DNA of 64,000 nucleotides from Nitrosopumilus cobalaminigenes (GCF_013407145.1 NZ_CP026993.1:62001-126000), one strand, 5' to 3'. Positions 1-10,179 are shown, numbered from the stretch's first letter. The notes: generated by a model from the sequence alone, not told the origin. Program-made: numbers and translations.

Positions 1-600
1 AGTAACTGACGCAATCAACACTGAAGCATCAAAGACTCAATCTCTATCTGATAACATCTCAGTAACTGACGCTATTGATACAACTTCACAACAAACTATC
101 ATTCTATCTGATAACATCTCAGTAACTGACGCAATCAACACTGAAGCATCCATCACACAATCTCTATCTGATACTATCTCAGTAACTGACGCTATTGTAA
201 ACAGTAAATTCTTCATCAAGACCTTATCTGATAACATCTCAGTAACTGACGCAATCAACACTGAAGCATCAAAGACTCAATCTCTATCTGATAACATCTC
301 AGTAACTGACGCTATTGATACAACTTCACAACAAACTATCATTCTATCTGATAACATCTCAGTAACTGACGCAATCAACACTGAAGCATCCATCACACAA
401 TCTCTATCTGATACTATCTCAGTAACTGACGCTATTGTAAACAGTAAATTCTTCATCAAGACCTTATCTGATAACATCTCAGTAACTGACGCAATCAACA
501 CTGAAGCATCAAAGACTCAATCTCTATCTGATAACATCTCAGTAACTGACGCTATTGATACAACTTCACAACAAACTATCATTCTATCTGATAACATCTC
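1..600 (+). repeat. Nested coding tandem repeat: 60-bp units in a 240-bp higher-order period
   Basis: Ten consecutive 60-bp units each begin agtaactgacgc and each encode 20 residues. Four unit types (cores NTEASKTQ, DTTSQQTI, NTEASITQ, VNSKFFIK) recur in the same order. The array is therefore 2.5 copies of a 240-bp block, and the visible copies look identical at DNA level (1-60 = 241-300 = 481-540; 61-120 = 301-360 = 541-600). Silent positions are as conserved as the rest, which suggests recent unequal recombination or active homogenisation. The array runs off the left edge. Confidence 0.95.
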
Positions 601-3373
601 AGTAACTGACTCTATTGCTTTTAGAGGTGAATTTAGTATTGAAGCAAGATCTGATGCAACTACATTACAAAGTGGTGCAGTATACCTTATTTCACCAAGT
701 CCATTTACTGGTACAGGAACATTATCTATTACAGATGGTGATGGCAATGACTCTGATGCAACTGCAGGAATTATAGCAGTTAGCAACGCTAGATTTGGCG
801 ATTATGATGTTGAAATGACTACTGTTCCTGCAACTTTCAATGTTACAGTTAATGCTACATCTGTTTCTATCTGGAATGCAGATGCAACACCATTAGTCAC
901 ATTCACCTTAATTTCACAAGCAGCAGTTGTGATCAATTTGGATCCATTAATTGTCACAACTGCTCCAATACTCAATGCAACACATTCAACAACACTATCC
1001 AATGCCAATGCTAAACTTGTCAACCAAACAGAATCTTCAATTACTACAACAGATGGTTTACCTGAAATAGTTGGTGTTGGAAAGAACAACACTTCAGGAA
1101 TTACTTCTGCAACAACTAAACAGTCTAACATCAAGTTTGTAAAGGATACAACTACGGGTTCTACCGGTAAATCCCTTCAACAATCATTTGGAATGCCAAA
1201 ATATAACATGGCAAAAGATAAGGATCTTACCGTTATGTTGCCAGCAATGGTCACAAAGGAATCTACAACAAGACAGGTGATTGCCACTCCGCTATATGAT
1301 AAAGTAACCCCTGGACAGAGAATGATTGTTCCTATCGAGTCTTCTCTTATTCCATCATTTGGAGGTGTATCAAAACTTGATATCACATCAAAATCAACTG
1401 CATCATCCACTGGAACATTTAGCAATGACTGGATTGTAATTGAAGTCGATGATGATTTAATCAACACTCCTACACTTGCAAGCAGTGGAATCACAAATGA
1501 ATTGGAATTATTCATCGATGTAAAATATCGCCATGAAGAGGACACGCTTGGTTTCAACTGGGGTGATGCAAACAACTATGAATCAGATCCAAAACTTACA
1601 GTACTTGTTCCAATCCCCACTGATTCTAATATTATCACACTTGAGAACGGCTGTGCAGATGTTCAAGTACACACACTAGTTGGTGAAACATGGTCTGCAG
1701 GAATTGATAGAGTACTATCCAATGTTCCATCTACTGACAATTCAGGATTCTGTGAGGTTGAAATAGAGTCAGATCATTATTCCAAGAAATCAGTTTCATC
1801 CAGAAGATCTGCATCATCTAGTTCTGGCTCCTCTGATGGTGGAAGTGGAAATAATGGTGGTGGCAGAACCGGTGTCAGTACTGGATATAGTGGTGGCTTT
1901 GGTGGCTTCCTTTCAACCCCACTTGCAATCAACGAGATTTACTATGACAAATGTGTCGACAACATGGCAAAGATAATAGTATCAAGTGATGCAGATGCCC
2001 CACCAACTGTTAGGGTATCTACTGCAAAGTCCGGAGTTGTAATTGCAACACTATCTGAGGTTCAACCATATGCAAAACTCAATGAATTCTCATCTTTGGA
2101 TAGATACGTCTATGAGATTCCAATATCATCAGATGAATCATTCTTGATGATTGTGGCAACTGAAGAGAAAGGATCTACAACAAACACAGTACAAGCATCT
2201 GTCAAACTATTATCCTGTGAAGGTACAACAGTAATTGTTCCACTTCCAGATGTACCATTACCAGAAACACCTGAGGATGCTCCAAGAATCTTTGACACTA
2301 AACTATCCATTGAAAATGGAACCACATATGATGTGAAAGAATCTGAATTCCTATACATCGATGGACAAGACATGTCAGTTTCAGCAATCATTGATAGTGT
2401 TGTACAACCACAACGTGTAGAGATTAGAACAATCTCCATGGGCCAGACAGTTGACCAGTATGTTGCAATCAAGATGGATGTAACACCATTGCTAGTATCT
2501 AACTCAACTTACGTCGTATCAGGAACAATTCCATCATATCTAATGGCAGAACCCGGAATGACATACTGGATGCACATTACAGATGAGGATGACTCACAAT
2601 CAGAATCAATACATTACAACATTGGTGTAAAACCAACTGAATCATCTACAGTACGTGTTGAAGTAGACATGCCAACAATCAAAGCATCAGGTACTATAGT
2701 CAAACCAGAATTCTACATATTCAATGACGATGTACCATCATACGGAATCGTATCACTATTAGTTGATGGTAAGGTTGTATCAAAACAATCACAATTGTTT
2801 GGAACTGGACAGACACATGTAATCTTCAACTGGAATGTCCCACAAGCAGATGGTTACATAGACTATGAGGTACAAGGAATGGTTGAATTGTACGATAACA
2901 CATTTGCAACTGCATCCTCTGTACTTGCAACACATCCAAAGACTATCACAGTTACAGGTGAACAAATGCCAGAACTACAAGTGATACAAAGAGACGGAAC
3001 AATACTTGCAGATCCTGCATTGGTATATGCATCAAATGCAGATGATACATTACGATTTACTGTAACTGATCCTGCAGGACAATGTATCATTGGTGCTGGA
3101 GAAGAATGTCTTGTAAATGATAGTACAAGGGACAATCGCGGTGGATTAGAAAGTGTACCATACGGTGATCAAATACTCAGAGTTAGATATTCAGGAGCTG
3201 ACAATTCACTAGAAAGATTCTCAATTACATCAATTGATCCAATTGTTGGACAATGGAATGTAACATTGGAATCCGATGACGGCTTTGTACAACAAGCACA
3301 TGCATCAGATGACACAACAGTCAAGATAAAGTACAGATATCACAGTGAGACAATGACTGTAAAATCTGGATAA
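2..3373 (+). CDS. Giant secreted repeat protein, C-terminal part (5' end outside window)
   Basis: The frame is open from the window edge to the TAA at 3371-3373, so about 1123 residues are visible and no start is seen. The first ~200 residues are tandem 20-residue units built around LSDNISVTDAI. A non-repetitive beta-rich region follows, then a Ser/Gly linker near residues 598-640, then further beta-rich, Ig-like-looking segments to the end. No C-terminal membrane anchor is evident. Composition (Thr, Ser, Asn, Val, Asp rich; few Lys/Arg) fits an exported adhesin or S-layer-associated protein, as in the very large repeat proteins known in marine thaumarchaea. The exact role is unknown. It lies directly before another secreted protein, which supports a surface function. 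Confidence 0.8.
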   Translation, partial: VTDAINTEASKTQSLSDNISVTDAIDTTSQQTIILSDNISVTDAINTEASITQSLSDTISVTDAIVNSKFFIKTLSDNISVTDAINTEASKTQSLSDNISVTDAIDTTSQQTIILSDNISVTDAINTEASITQSLSDTISVTDAIVNSKFFIKTLSDNISVTDAINTEASKTQSLSDNISVTDAIDTTSQQTIILSDNISVTDSIAFRGEFSIEARSDATTLQSGAVYLISPSPFTGTGTLSITDGDGNDSDATAGIIAVSNARFGDYDVEMTTVPATFNVTVNATSVSIWNADATPLVTFTLISQAAVVINLDPLIVTTAPILNATHSTTLSNANAKLVNQTESSITTTDGLPEIVGVGKNNTSGITSATTKQSNIKFVKDTTTGSTGKSLQQSFGMPKYNMAKDKDLTVMLPAMVTKESTTRQVIATPLYDKVTPGQRMIVPIESSLIPSFGGVSKLDITSKSTASSTGTFSNDWIVIEVDDDLINTPTLASSGITNELELFIDVKYRHEEDTLGFNWGDANNYESDPKLTVLVPIPTDSNIITLENGCADVQVHTLVGETWSAGIDRVLSNVPSTDNSGFCEVEIESDHYSKKSVSSRRSASSSSGSSDGGSGNNGGGRTGVSTGYSGGFGGFLSTPLAINEIYYDKCVDNMAKIIVSSDADAPPTVRVSTAKSGVVIATLSEVQPYAKLNEFSSLDRYVYEIPISSDESFLMIVATEEKGSTTNTVQASVKLLSCEGTTVIVPLPDVPLPETPEDAPRIFDTKLSIENGTTYDVKESEFLYIDGQDMSVSAIIDSVVQPQRVEIRTISMGQTVDQYVAIKMDVTPLLVSNSTYVVSGTIPSYLMAEPGMTYWMHITDEDDSQSESIHYNIGVKPTESSTVRVEVDMPTIKASGTIVKPEFYIFNDDVPSYGIVSLLVDGKVVSKQSQLFGTGQTHVIFNWNVPQADGYIDYEVQGMVELYDNTFATASSVLATHPKTITVTGEQMPELQVIQRDGTILADPALVYASNADDTLRFTVTDPAGQCIIGAGEECLVNDSTRDNRGGLESVPYGDQILRVRYSGADNSLERFSITSIDPIVGQWNVTLESDDGFVQQAHASDDTTVKIKYRYHSETMTVKSG

Positions 3374-3458
3374 TACATGGAATTTTGAGCATGTTTTTTG
3401 TCGTTTTGTAAAATTACAAGAAATTCTATTTTCCAGATTTGGGATATTTGCCTTTGCC

Positions 3459-3465
3459 TTTTATT
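3459..3465 (+). promoter_or_regulatory. TATA-like box of the MopE-repeat protein gene
   Basis: The run TTTTATT is centred about 26 nt before the ATG at 3488, the spacing expected for a leaderless archaeal transcript. This is inference from spacing and composition only. Confidence 0.4.
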
Positions 3466-3487
3466 CCTGAAACAGACAATATAGTAT

Positions 3488-6400
3488 ATGCAAAGTAAGG
3501 TTGTACTGTTTACACTAGTATTTGGTGCAATTATTTTTGGAGTCTCAGGGTTGATTCCTTCTGCTCATGCAGCTCAACTTCAACTAAATGAAGAAAATTG
3601 TACTGATTTGGAAGGATTGTGGAGTACTAGTCCTCTTACCTGTTCAATTCCAGATGGTGTAGAAGCAGAGATTGGACTTGAAGAAGATGAAGAAACAGCT
3701 AACATTCTAATCATTTCTGGATTTACTACTTTGAACATTGAAGAAGGTGCGGTTCTAACTGTTTCAGGAGGAATTGAAAATTTAGGAACTATAAATCTTA
3801 GTGGAGAAATGTCTGTTGAAGAAGATGCAGGAATTTTAAATCAAGGCACTTTTAATATTTTAGAAACAGGACAATTTGATAATTACTTTGAGTTTAGTGG
3901 TTCAGGGGATGTAAACAACTCTGGTATACTAAACAATAATGATGATGGAGAATTCACAATTAGTGGTTTAATCAATAATTTTAATACAATTAATGTCAAC
4001 GATGGTACATTATCAACAGATAATATTTTTTCAAATGATATTGATGGTATCATAAACAATTATGGAAGAATTGATGTAACAACATTAGTAAATGATGGAG
4101 AATTAAATAATAAAATTCCAAGTGCTTTTATTAACATTGCAGGAAGTGATACTGAACCTGCATTATTAACAACAACTTCAGGTTCTACGTTTTCTAACTC
4201 CGGAACGTTAGATATAGATCCTTCAGGACAATTTATTCATGAAGGTGGATTTTCTAGTTCTCTTACTTCAATAGTCAAATTAGGAGGATTAATCATTAAT
4301 GATGCTCTATTTACAAACAATGGCTTTCTTGAAATAAAATTTTCAGGAGAACTTCGAAATCTTAGTACTTTTGTAAATGAAGGTACAATGACTTTAACAT
4401 CTGATGAAGCTCAAATTGCAACTTTTGATGGAACTGATGGAATTATTCTTACAAATAATAATAAAATAAAGAATGAATGTGGTTTGATCCTTGGAAACTG
4501 GGAAGGTACAGTTCCTGAGGATCTTTGTGGATTTGAATTAACAATAATTTCACCTAATGTTGGTAGTATTGAATCTGATTTTTCACCTACAACATTTACT
4601 GGTGTTGGTCAAGATAGAAACGCCACTGGTTTTCCTGTAGGTGCATCAAACGAAATCGAGTGGTTATCAAATCATGAAGGAATTATAGGCACTGGTTCTC
4701 CGCTTATTTACCAATTAACACATCTGGGAACACATCAAATTACTGCATCTGTTTTAGATGAAAATAACAACTTAATCACATCCACTGTGAGCATTCTTGT
4801 TTCTCAAGTAGACAATGATGGAGATGGAGAAGTGGTTCAAACAGATTGTGATGATCAGGATCCAAATAACTTCCACGGAAATCCTGAAGTCTTTGATGGT
4901 CAAGATAATGATTGTGATGATCAAGTAGATGAAGGATTTAGTGATGAAGACATGGATGGATTTGATTCATCTGTTGATTGTAATGATGATCCATTAAATA
5001 ATGGATCTGTAATGTTCCCAGGAAATCCTGAAGTTATTGATGGTCTAGATAATGATTGTGTTGGTGGAATTCCAGATAATGAACTTGATACAGATGGTGA
5101 TTTCCAAATCCCATCCTTAGATTATAATGAATTGACTTGGCTTGGAGATCCATCTGTCACTAGCGGAGGAGATTGTGATGATGGAGATGTTTATGGTGCT
5201 ACAAGATATTTGGGAAATACTGAGATTGTTGATGGTATACCAAATGATTGTATTGATGGATTACCAGACAATGAAACAGATGATGATAGTGATGGTTACA
5301 TTGAGGGTATATTTGATGTAACCTTAGCAGAATTTCAAGAAATTTGGCCACTTGTAGAAGGTGATCAAGACTGTGCTGATAATAATGCTGCAAGAAGTCC
5401 AGGATTACCTGAGATAGATGGAGATGGAATTGACAATGATTGTGATGGTGTTGTTGACGTTGGTATTACTGACTTTGATGAAGATGGATATCATACTGAT
5501 GGTTCTGGATTAGGATTTGATTGTAAAGATGATGATTCAACTGTATTTACAGGAGCAACAGAGATAGTTGATGGTTTAGACAATGATTGTGATGGTTTAC
5601 TAATAGACGAAGAGATTGACCATGATGGTGATGGATACATCTCTGGCATATTTGATCCTCTTGGTGGATGGGATGGATCTTTACAAGTTTTAGGAGAGGC
5701 TGATTGTAATGATATTCCAATTGAAGGACTAAACATTTGGCCTGGAGCACCAGAACAACTTAATGGAATAGATGATGATTGTGATGGAATAATTCCATTA
5801 AATGAATTAGATGGTGATGCTGATGGCTCTTTTGCTGACTTGGATTGTGATGATAATGATCCTAAACGTTCACCAAACTTTGAAGAAATCGTAGATGGAA
5901 TTGATAATGATTGTGATGATGTACTACCTTCAAACGAAATTGATGATGATGGAGATAATTTCATAGATGGAACATTTGACATTAATGGTTGGTTTGGAAT
6001 TCCTGAAGATGCAGGAGACAACGACTGTGATGATACTAACATTACAATGTTCCCTGGTAATTTAGAAATTCTTGATGGATTTGACAATGATTGTGATACT
6101 ATTCTTTTAGATGAAGAAATTGACAATGATGGTGATGGTCAAGCAGAATATCTAGGCGATTGTGATGATGATGATAAATTCAATTATTTAGGAAATGATG
6201 AACGTGATGATGGTAAAGACAATGATTGTGATGGAGAAATTGATGAAGGATTTGATTTAGATGGTGATGGTTTCACTGCTGGTAATGGGGATTGTCTAGA
6301 TGTAATGGAGACAGATCCTTTGAATCCCTTCTTTGGAGCAAATCCTGTTACAGTATACATGGGTGCATTAGAACTTCCAGATACATATGACAATGATTGT

Positions 6401-7735
6401 AATGGATTCATAGATGATCTTAATGACAAATTCACAACTCCAGAACTCCAAGAAAATCTTGATGACAAAATCATAAGGGATTATGAAAAACAAGCAGAGA
6501 AATTAGAAAAAGAAATTAAAAAGTTGGAATATGAAAATAGAAAACTAGACAAATATGCAGACAAGTATGAAGCAAGAGCAGAACAAGCTTTAGAAGGTGA
6601 CACTAGAAAGGCAGCATATTACCAGGCAAAATCAGACAGATATGAAGACAAAGCAAATGACGCCCTTGAAGATGGTAAAGAAAGTAAAGCCGCCAAATAT
6701 CAAAAAACTTCTGATTATTTCCAAGCAAAAGCTGACAGAGCACTAGAGGGTAATCCAGAAAAGGCAACAAAGTATCAGGCAAAAGCCGATGAACTTAGAG
6801 CAGAAATTTCTAGTAATGAATCACTAATTGAAATGTATGGAAAGGAAATACTTGTAATTAACATGTCCATAGGCACAATTTCTGTTGATTGGTCACAGAC
6901 TATTGTATTTACTTATGATAATCTAACTGATGAAACATTTGATGATATCTTAGATGACATCAAAGACAATCTAAAAGAAATTGAAAAATTAGAGGAAAAA
7001 GCAGCAAAAGAACAAGAAAAAATTGATAAAGAAATAGCAAAAGGCAATCTCGAAAAAGCTGCAGAACATGAACAACACAAACTTCAAGCACTAGAAGAAA
7101 TTGAAATACTGGAAGATCTTAACACTGTTCTCAAATGTGCAATAGACTTTACTGAAGAAATGTTATTAGAAGAGGTTGAATTCTCAATCAAAATTAATAG
7201 AGACTCTGATGATGCAGAGGAAGGAAATGATTCAGATAATCCTCTAGATATGAAACTAAAAAGTAGTGATCTTGATTTAGTAGAAGAATCTGAATATGTA
7301 GGATTACGATTCAATGATATTCCTCTTGTGCAAGGGCAAATAATCAAGAGTGCATACATCCAATTTACATCTGAAGACAAAGATAGTGGCAATTCTGTAG
7401 TAACAATTTATGGTCAAGACATAGATGATGCCCCAACATTTACAAATTCTGATGGAGGTATTTCATCTAGAACACTAACAAGTGCATCTGTCACATGGAA
7501 TATACCAGATTGGGATGATAATAAATCAAAATCTGATCAACGAACATCTGATATTACATCAATCTTAGAAGAAATTGTAAACAGACCAAATTGGTCTGAA
7601 GACAATTCAATGGTATTCATAATTACTGATGGTCAAGGTAGTGATAGAGATGCATACACTTATGATGAAAAGTCATCAAAAGCTGCAGTATTACACATTA
7701 CAACATTATCTGATGATAAAGATGATGATGATTAG
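3488..7735 (+). CDS. Secreted Asp-rich MopE-type repeat protein with coiled coil
   Basis: This 1415-aa protein starts with a clear signal peptide (Lys-4, a hydrophobic core, then SAHAAQ near residues 26-31). Residues ~60-340 hold short Asn/Gly-rich repeats (NxGTxN, NxGxL) suggestive of a beta-solenoid. Residues ~440-978 carry ten Asp-rich units of the form DxDGDG...DCDDxDP...EIxDGxDNDCDG, matching the putative metal-binding repeats of MopE-like proteins; Ca or Cu binding is possible but unproven. Residues ~980-1235 are a charged coiled coil with three ~28-residue repeats (YxxKADRALEGxxxKAxxYQAK). The last ~170 residues match a beta-sandwich domain common at the C-terminus of secreted archaeal and bacterial proteins. 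It is probably a surface or matrix protein. Confidence 0.8.
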   Translation: MQSKVVLFTLVFGAIIFGVSGLIPSAHAAQLQLNEENCTDLEGLWSTSPLTCSIPDGVEAEIGLEEDEETANILIISGFTTLNIEEGAVLTVSGGIENLGTINLSGEMSVEEDAGILNQGTFNILETGQFDNYFEFSGSGDVNNSGILNNNDDGEFTISGLINNFNTINVNDGTLSTDNIFSNDIDGIINNYGRIDVTTLVNDGELNNKIPSAFINIAGSDTEPALLTTTSGSTFSNSGTLDIDPSGQFIHEGGFSSSLTSIVKLGGLIINDALFTNNGFLEIKFSGELRNLSTFVNEGTMTLTSDEAQIATFDGTDGIILTNNNKIKNECGLILGNWEGTVPEDLCGFELTIISPNVGSIESDFSPTTFTGVGQDRNATGFPVGASNEIEWLSNHEGIIGTGSPLIYQLTHLGTHQITASVLDENNNLITSTVSILVSQVDNDGDGEVVQTDCDDQDPNNFHGNPEVFDGQDNDCDDQVDEGFSDEDMDGFDSSVDCNDDPLNNGSVMFPGNPEVIDGLDNDCVGGIPDNELDTDGDFQIPSLDYNELTWLGDPSVTSGGDCDDGDVYGATRYLGNTEIVDGIPNDCIDGLPDNETDDDSDGYIEGIFDVTLAEFQEIWPLVEGDQDCADNNAARSPGLPEIDGDGIDNDCDGVVDVGITDFDEDGYHTDGSGLGFDCKDDDSTVFTGATEIVDGLDNDCDGLLIDEEIDHDGDGYISGIFDPLGGWDGSLQVLGEADCNDIPIEGLNIWPGAPEQLNGIDDDCDGIIPLNELDGDADGSFADLDCDDNDPKRSPNFEEIVDGIDNDCDDVLPSNEIDDDGDNFIDGTFDINGWFGIPEDAGDNDCDDTNITMFPGNLEILDGFDNDCDTILLDEEIDNDGDGQAEYLGDCDDDDKFNYLGNDERDDGKDNDCDGEIDEGFDLDGDGFTAGNGDCLDVMETDPLNPFFGANPVTVYMGALELPDTYDNDCNGFIDDLNDKFTTPELQENLDDKIIRDYEKQAEKLEKEIKKLEYENRKLDKYADKYEARAEQALEGDTRKAAYYQAKSDRYEDKANDALEDGKESKAAKYQKTSDYFQAKADRALEGNPEKATKYQAKADELRAEISSNESLIEMYGKEILVINMSIGTISVDWSQTIVFTYDNLTDETFDDILDDIKDNLKEIEKLEEKAAKEQEKIDKEIAKGNLEKAAEHEQHKLQALEEIEILEDLNTVLKCAIDFTEEMLLEEVEFSIKINRDSDDAEEGNDSDNPLDMKLKSSDLDLVEESEYVGLRFNDIPLVQGQIIKSAYIQFTSEDKDSGNSVVTIYGQDIDDAPTFTNSDGGISSRTLTSASVTWNIPDWDDNKSKSDQRTSDITSILEEIVNRPNWSEDNSMVFIITDGQGSDRDAYTYDEKSSKAAVLHITTLSDDKDDDD

Positions 7736-7767
7736 AAGTTAATTTTTTGAAAATTTAGTTTTAAAAT

Positions 7768-9225
7768 TTATGGAAATGCAATAAATTCAGAAATTATAGA
7801 ATCTAATTCAGAAATTTTTATTCTGCTTTGTTCCATAGAATCTCTTTTTCTAATTGTTACAGTTTCATCTTCTAATGTTTGATGATCTACAGTTACTGCA
7901 AATGGTGCCCCAATCTCATCTAGTCTTCTATAACGTCTGCCAATAGCACCAGAATGATCTAAAAATGCATCACATTTTCTTTTAATTTGAAGATAAATCT
8001 CATCTGTTTTCTCTTTGAGACCGTCTTTTTTGACTAAAGATAATATCCCTACATGCATAGGAGCAAGATATGGCTTTAATGATAGAACAATTCTTTCATG
8101 TTCTTTATCATCTTGCAAACTATGTTCCAAAATTGTGTACAAACTTCTATCAATTCCCATTGATATCTCAAATACATGCGGTAATACCTTCTCGTCCTCA
8201 TCCATAATCTCAAATTTTTGTTTACTTTTTGTTGCATGACTGGTCAAATCATAATCAGATCTGTAATTACAGGCAACAAGTTCTAACCATCCAATTGTAG
8301 TTTCAACTTCAAAATCAAATGCAACTTCAGCATAGAATGCTTTTTCTTTATCACCAAGTTTTCTAAACCTGCTTTTTGAAATATCAATACCAGTTTTTTC
8401 ATAAAATTCAGTTAGTATTCCTAAATAATATGCAACAAACTTGTTTGGAACAACACCTGATTCTACTGCCTCTTTACATGTCATGGAGACCGGTTCAGAA
8501 TCTGTTTGAACTCTAATTGTCACATTTTCAATCTCTGAAAACTTTTCCATCTCAGTTAGTTTGTTTGGATTACAAAATACTTCGATTTCTGCCTGATAAA
8601 ATTCTCTTAAACGAAGAAGACTCTGTCTGGGAGCTATTTCATTTCTAAAACTCTTTCCTACTTGAGCAATTCCTAAAGGAAGTTTACCTCTCATAGTTTT
8701 GTATAGTCTAGGAAAATCTACAAAGATTGATTGACATGTTTCAGGTCGTAGATATGCCTCTTCTTCTTCTGGACCAATACCAACTTTAAACATCATATTG
8801 AAATTTTTAGTTTTATCAAAATCACCCTTACATTTTGGACATTTGATATTATTTTGTGCTATTGCATTATCAAATTCTTCCAAATCTGCACTTTCAGGAA
8901 TTTCTATCTGTGTAAGTTCTGCAATAGTTCTATCTGCTCTAAAAGTTGAATTACATTTTGTACATTTGATTATTGGATCTGCAAAATTTCCCAAGTGCCC
9001 TGAAGCTTCAAAAACTGATTTTGACATTATTTGTGAACCATCAATTTCAAGCATTCCATCTCTTCTGATTAGTTCTCTTCTCCATAACTCAAGAAATTTA
9101 TTTTTCAAACTGACTCCTGATGGACCATATTCCCAAAATCCAGCCTGAGCATCAGCATATACTTCACAACTAGGAAAGTAAAACCCACGCTCAAGTGCTA
9201 GTTTCATTACTGCTTCATAGTCCAT
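7768..9225 (-). CDS. glyS: Glycyl-tRNA synthetase (class II)
   Basis: This 485-aa protein charges tRNA-Gly in the cytoplasm. The N-terminus (LERGFYFPSCEVYADAQAGF) is the archaeal/eukaryotic alpha2-type signature. Cys pairs C88/C91 and C129/C132 form the usual zinc insertion. Motif 2 lies near residues 192-217 (FRNE...R.REFYQAE). The C-terminal anticodon-binding domain has the DEIGAPFAVTVD signature. Length is typical to slightly short. A TATA-like box sits 26 nt before the ATG, so it probably has its own promoter although nfo lies downstream in the same direction only 31 nt away. A tRNA-Gly gene lies elsewhere in the window but is not linked. Confidence 0.96.
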   Translation of the reverse strand: MDYEAVMKLALERGFYFPSCEVYADAQAGFWEYGPSGVSLKNKFLELWRRELIRRDGMLEIDGSQIMSKSVFEASGHLGNFADPIIKCTKCNSTFRADRTIAELTQIEIPESADLEEFDNAIAQNNIKCPKCKGDFDKTKNFNMMFKVGIGPEEEEAYLRPETCQSIFVDFPRLYKTMRGKLPLGIAQVGKSFRNEIAPRQSLLRLREFYQAEIEVFCNPNKLTEMEKFSEIENVTIRVQTDSEPVSMTCKEAVESGVVPNKFVAYYLGILTEFYEKTGIDISKSRFRKLGDKEKAFYAEVAFDFEVETTIGWLELVACNYRSDYDLTSHATKSKQKFEIMDEDEKVLPHVFEISMGIDRSLYTILEHSLQDDKEHERIVLSLKPYLAPMHVGILSLVKKDGLKEKTDEIYLQIKRKCDAFLDHSGAIGRRYRRLDEIGAPFAVTVDHQTLEDETVTIRKRDSMEQSRIKISELDSIISEFIAFP

Positions 9226-9245
9226 TAAAACATCAATTCACCCAT

Positions 9246-9255
9246 GAAATAAATT
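9246..9255 (-). promoter_or_regulatory. TATA-like box of glyS
   Basis: On the minus strand AATTTATTTC is centred about 26 nt before the glyS ATG at 9225, between the glyS start and the nfo stop. The spacing supports a leaderless transcript. Confidence 0.4.
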
Positions 9256-9256
9256 T

Positions 9257-10096
9257 CTACGCAAATTCCTTCGCTATTTTGACATTTTCAAAGTCATCCC
9301 GGTCATCATCAATTGGAGTCTCTAAAATTATAGGAATTTTTTTCTTATTTGCAAACTTTACTACAGCTGAAATTCCTTTTTCTCCGATACCTCCTAATCC
9401 TAAATGATAGTGTCTATCAAGATTGCACCCTAGTTCACCTCTTGCATCATTTAGATGAAGAATTTTCAAATTATCTATTCCTACATGTTTATCAAACTGT
9501 GAAAAAGTATTCTTTACATCCTTATCTGTTCTTAAATCATATCCTGCAACAAATGCATGACAAGTATCTAAACAAACGCCAAATTTCTTTGCAGGTTTTA
9601 GTTGTTTGAAAATTTCTCCCAACTGTTCAAATTCAGAACCAATAGAATTTTTCTGTCCTGCAGTATTTTCTAATAGTATCATTACATCATTTTTTGCTTT
9701 TCCAGCTTTTGTCAAACCTTCGACTAGTTTTTTAATTCCAGCTTCATCTCCAGTTCCTAGATGACTACCAAGATGAGTTACTAAATATGGAATCCCTAAT
9801 TGTGCACATCTTTCAGATTCACCAATTAATGTTTTAACAGATTTTTCAAACCCATCTTCTTTTGGTGTTGCAAGATTTGGCAAATATGGCATATGTGCAC
9901 ATGTTGCAAATCGATCAATTTTACTTGCCTTTAGTTTTGATTTAAAATTATCAATGTCTTCTTTGGTCAAATCTTTTGCATGCCAACCTCTTGGATTTCT
10001 TGTAAAAATTTGAAATGCAGAACATTCTCTTTCAACAGCATTATCTACAGATTTATCAATTGAACCAGAAATTGAAACATGACATCCTACTTGCAT
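9257..10096 (-). CDS. nfo: Endonuclease IV (AP endonuclease)
   Basis: This 279-aa TIM-barrel metalloenzyme cleaves DNA 5' to abasic sites in base-excision repair. Zinc-ligand motifs appear in order: GCHVSISGS near residue 4, CAHMPYLPNLA near 66, LLENTAGQ near 141, CLDTCHAFVAGYD near 175, HLNDARGE near 214, RHYHLGLGGIG near 228 and ILETP near 257. This matches the AP endonuclease family 2 pattern over the full length. It is divergent from the primase genes across an 83-bp gap and sits downstream of nothing else on its strand. Confidence 0.96.
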   Translation of the reverse strand: MQVGCHVSISGSIDKSVDNAVERECSAFQIFTRNPRGWHAKDLTKEDIDNFKSKLKASKIDRFATCAHMPYLPNLATPKEDGFEKSVKTLIGESERCAQLGIPYLVTHLGSHLGTGDEAGIKKLVEGLTKAGKAKNDVMILLENTAGQKNSIGSEFEQLGEIFKQLKPAKKFGVCLDTCHAFVAGYDLRTDKDVKNTFSQFDKHVGIDNLKILHLNDARGELGCNLDRHYHLGLGGIGEKGISAVVKFANKKKIPIILETPIDDDRDDFENVKIAKEFA

Positions 10097-10150
10097 AACC
10101 AGTATTCCTTAAAACATAATTTAAACCAGAGTCAAAATTCAAAAATCAGA

Positions 10151-10158
10151 TTTTTAAG
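10151..10158 (+). promoter_or_regulatory. TATA-like box of the primase operon
   Basis: TTTTTAAG lies about 25 nt before the priL ATG at 10180, in the divergent nfo/priL gap. It is consistent with a leaderless start. Confidence 0.45.
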
Positions 10159-10179
10159 TAAACTCAGTAAATTACTTTC

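Noticed and set aside
1-600. CRISPR-like array of 60-bp units
   Set aside because: The units form one continuous open reading frame, the variable parts repeat in fixed order every 240 bp, and no leader or cas gene is present.
37-786. Minus-strand ORFs of 74-89 aa repeating IASVTEMLSD
   Set aside because: They are antisense shadows of the repeat-protein frame; the two 74-aa copies are identical only because the repeat is.
3374-3487. Short minus-strand peptide ending GIKGKGKYPKSGK as a gene remnant
   Set aside because: Only ~20 codons with no start or promoter support; too short to tell from chance.
5199-6474. Minus-strand ORFs within the Asp-rich repeat gene
   Set aside because: They arise from the reverse complement of GAT/TGT-rich codons; the plus frame has signal peptide and family motifs.
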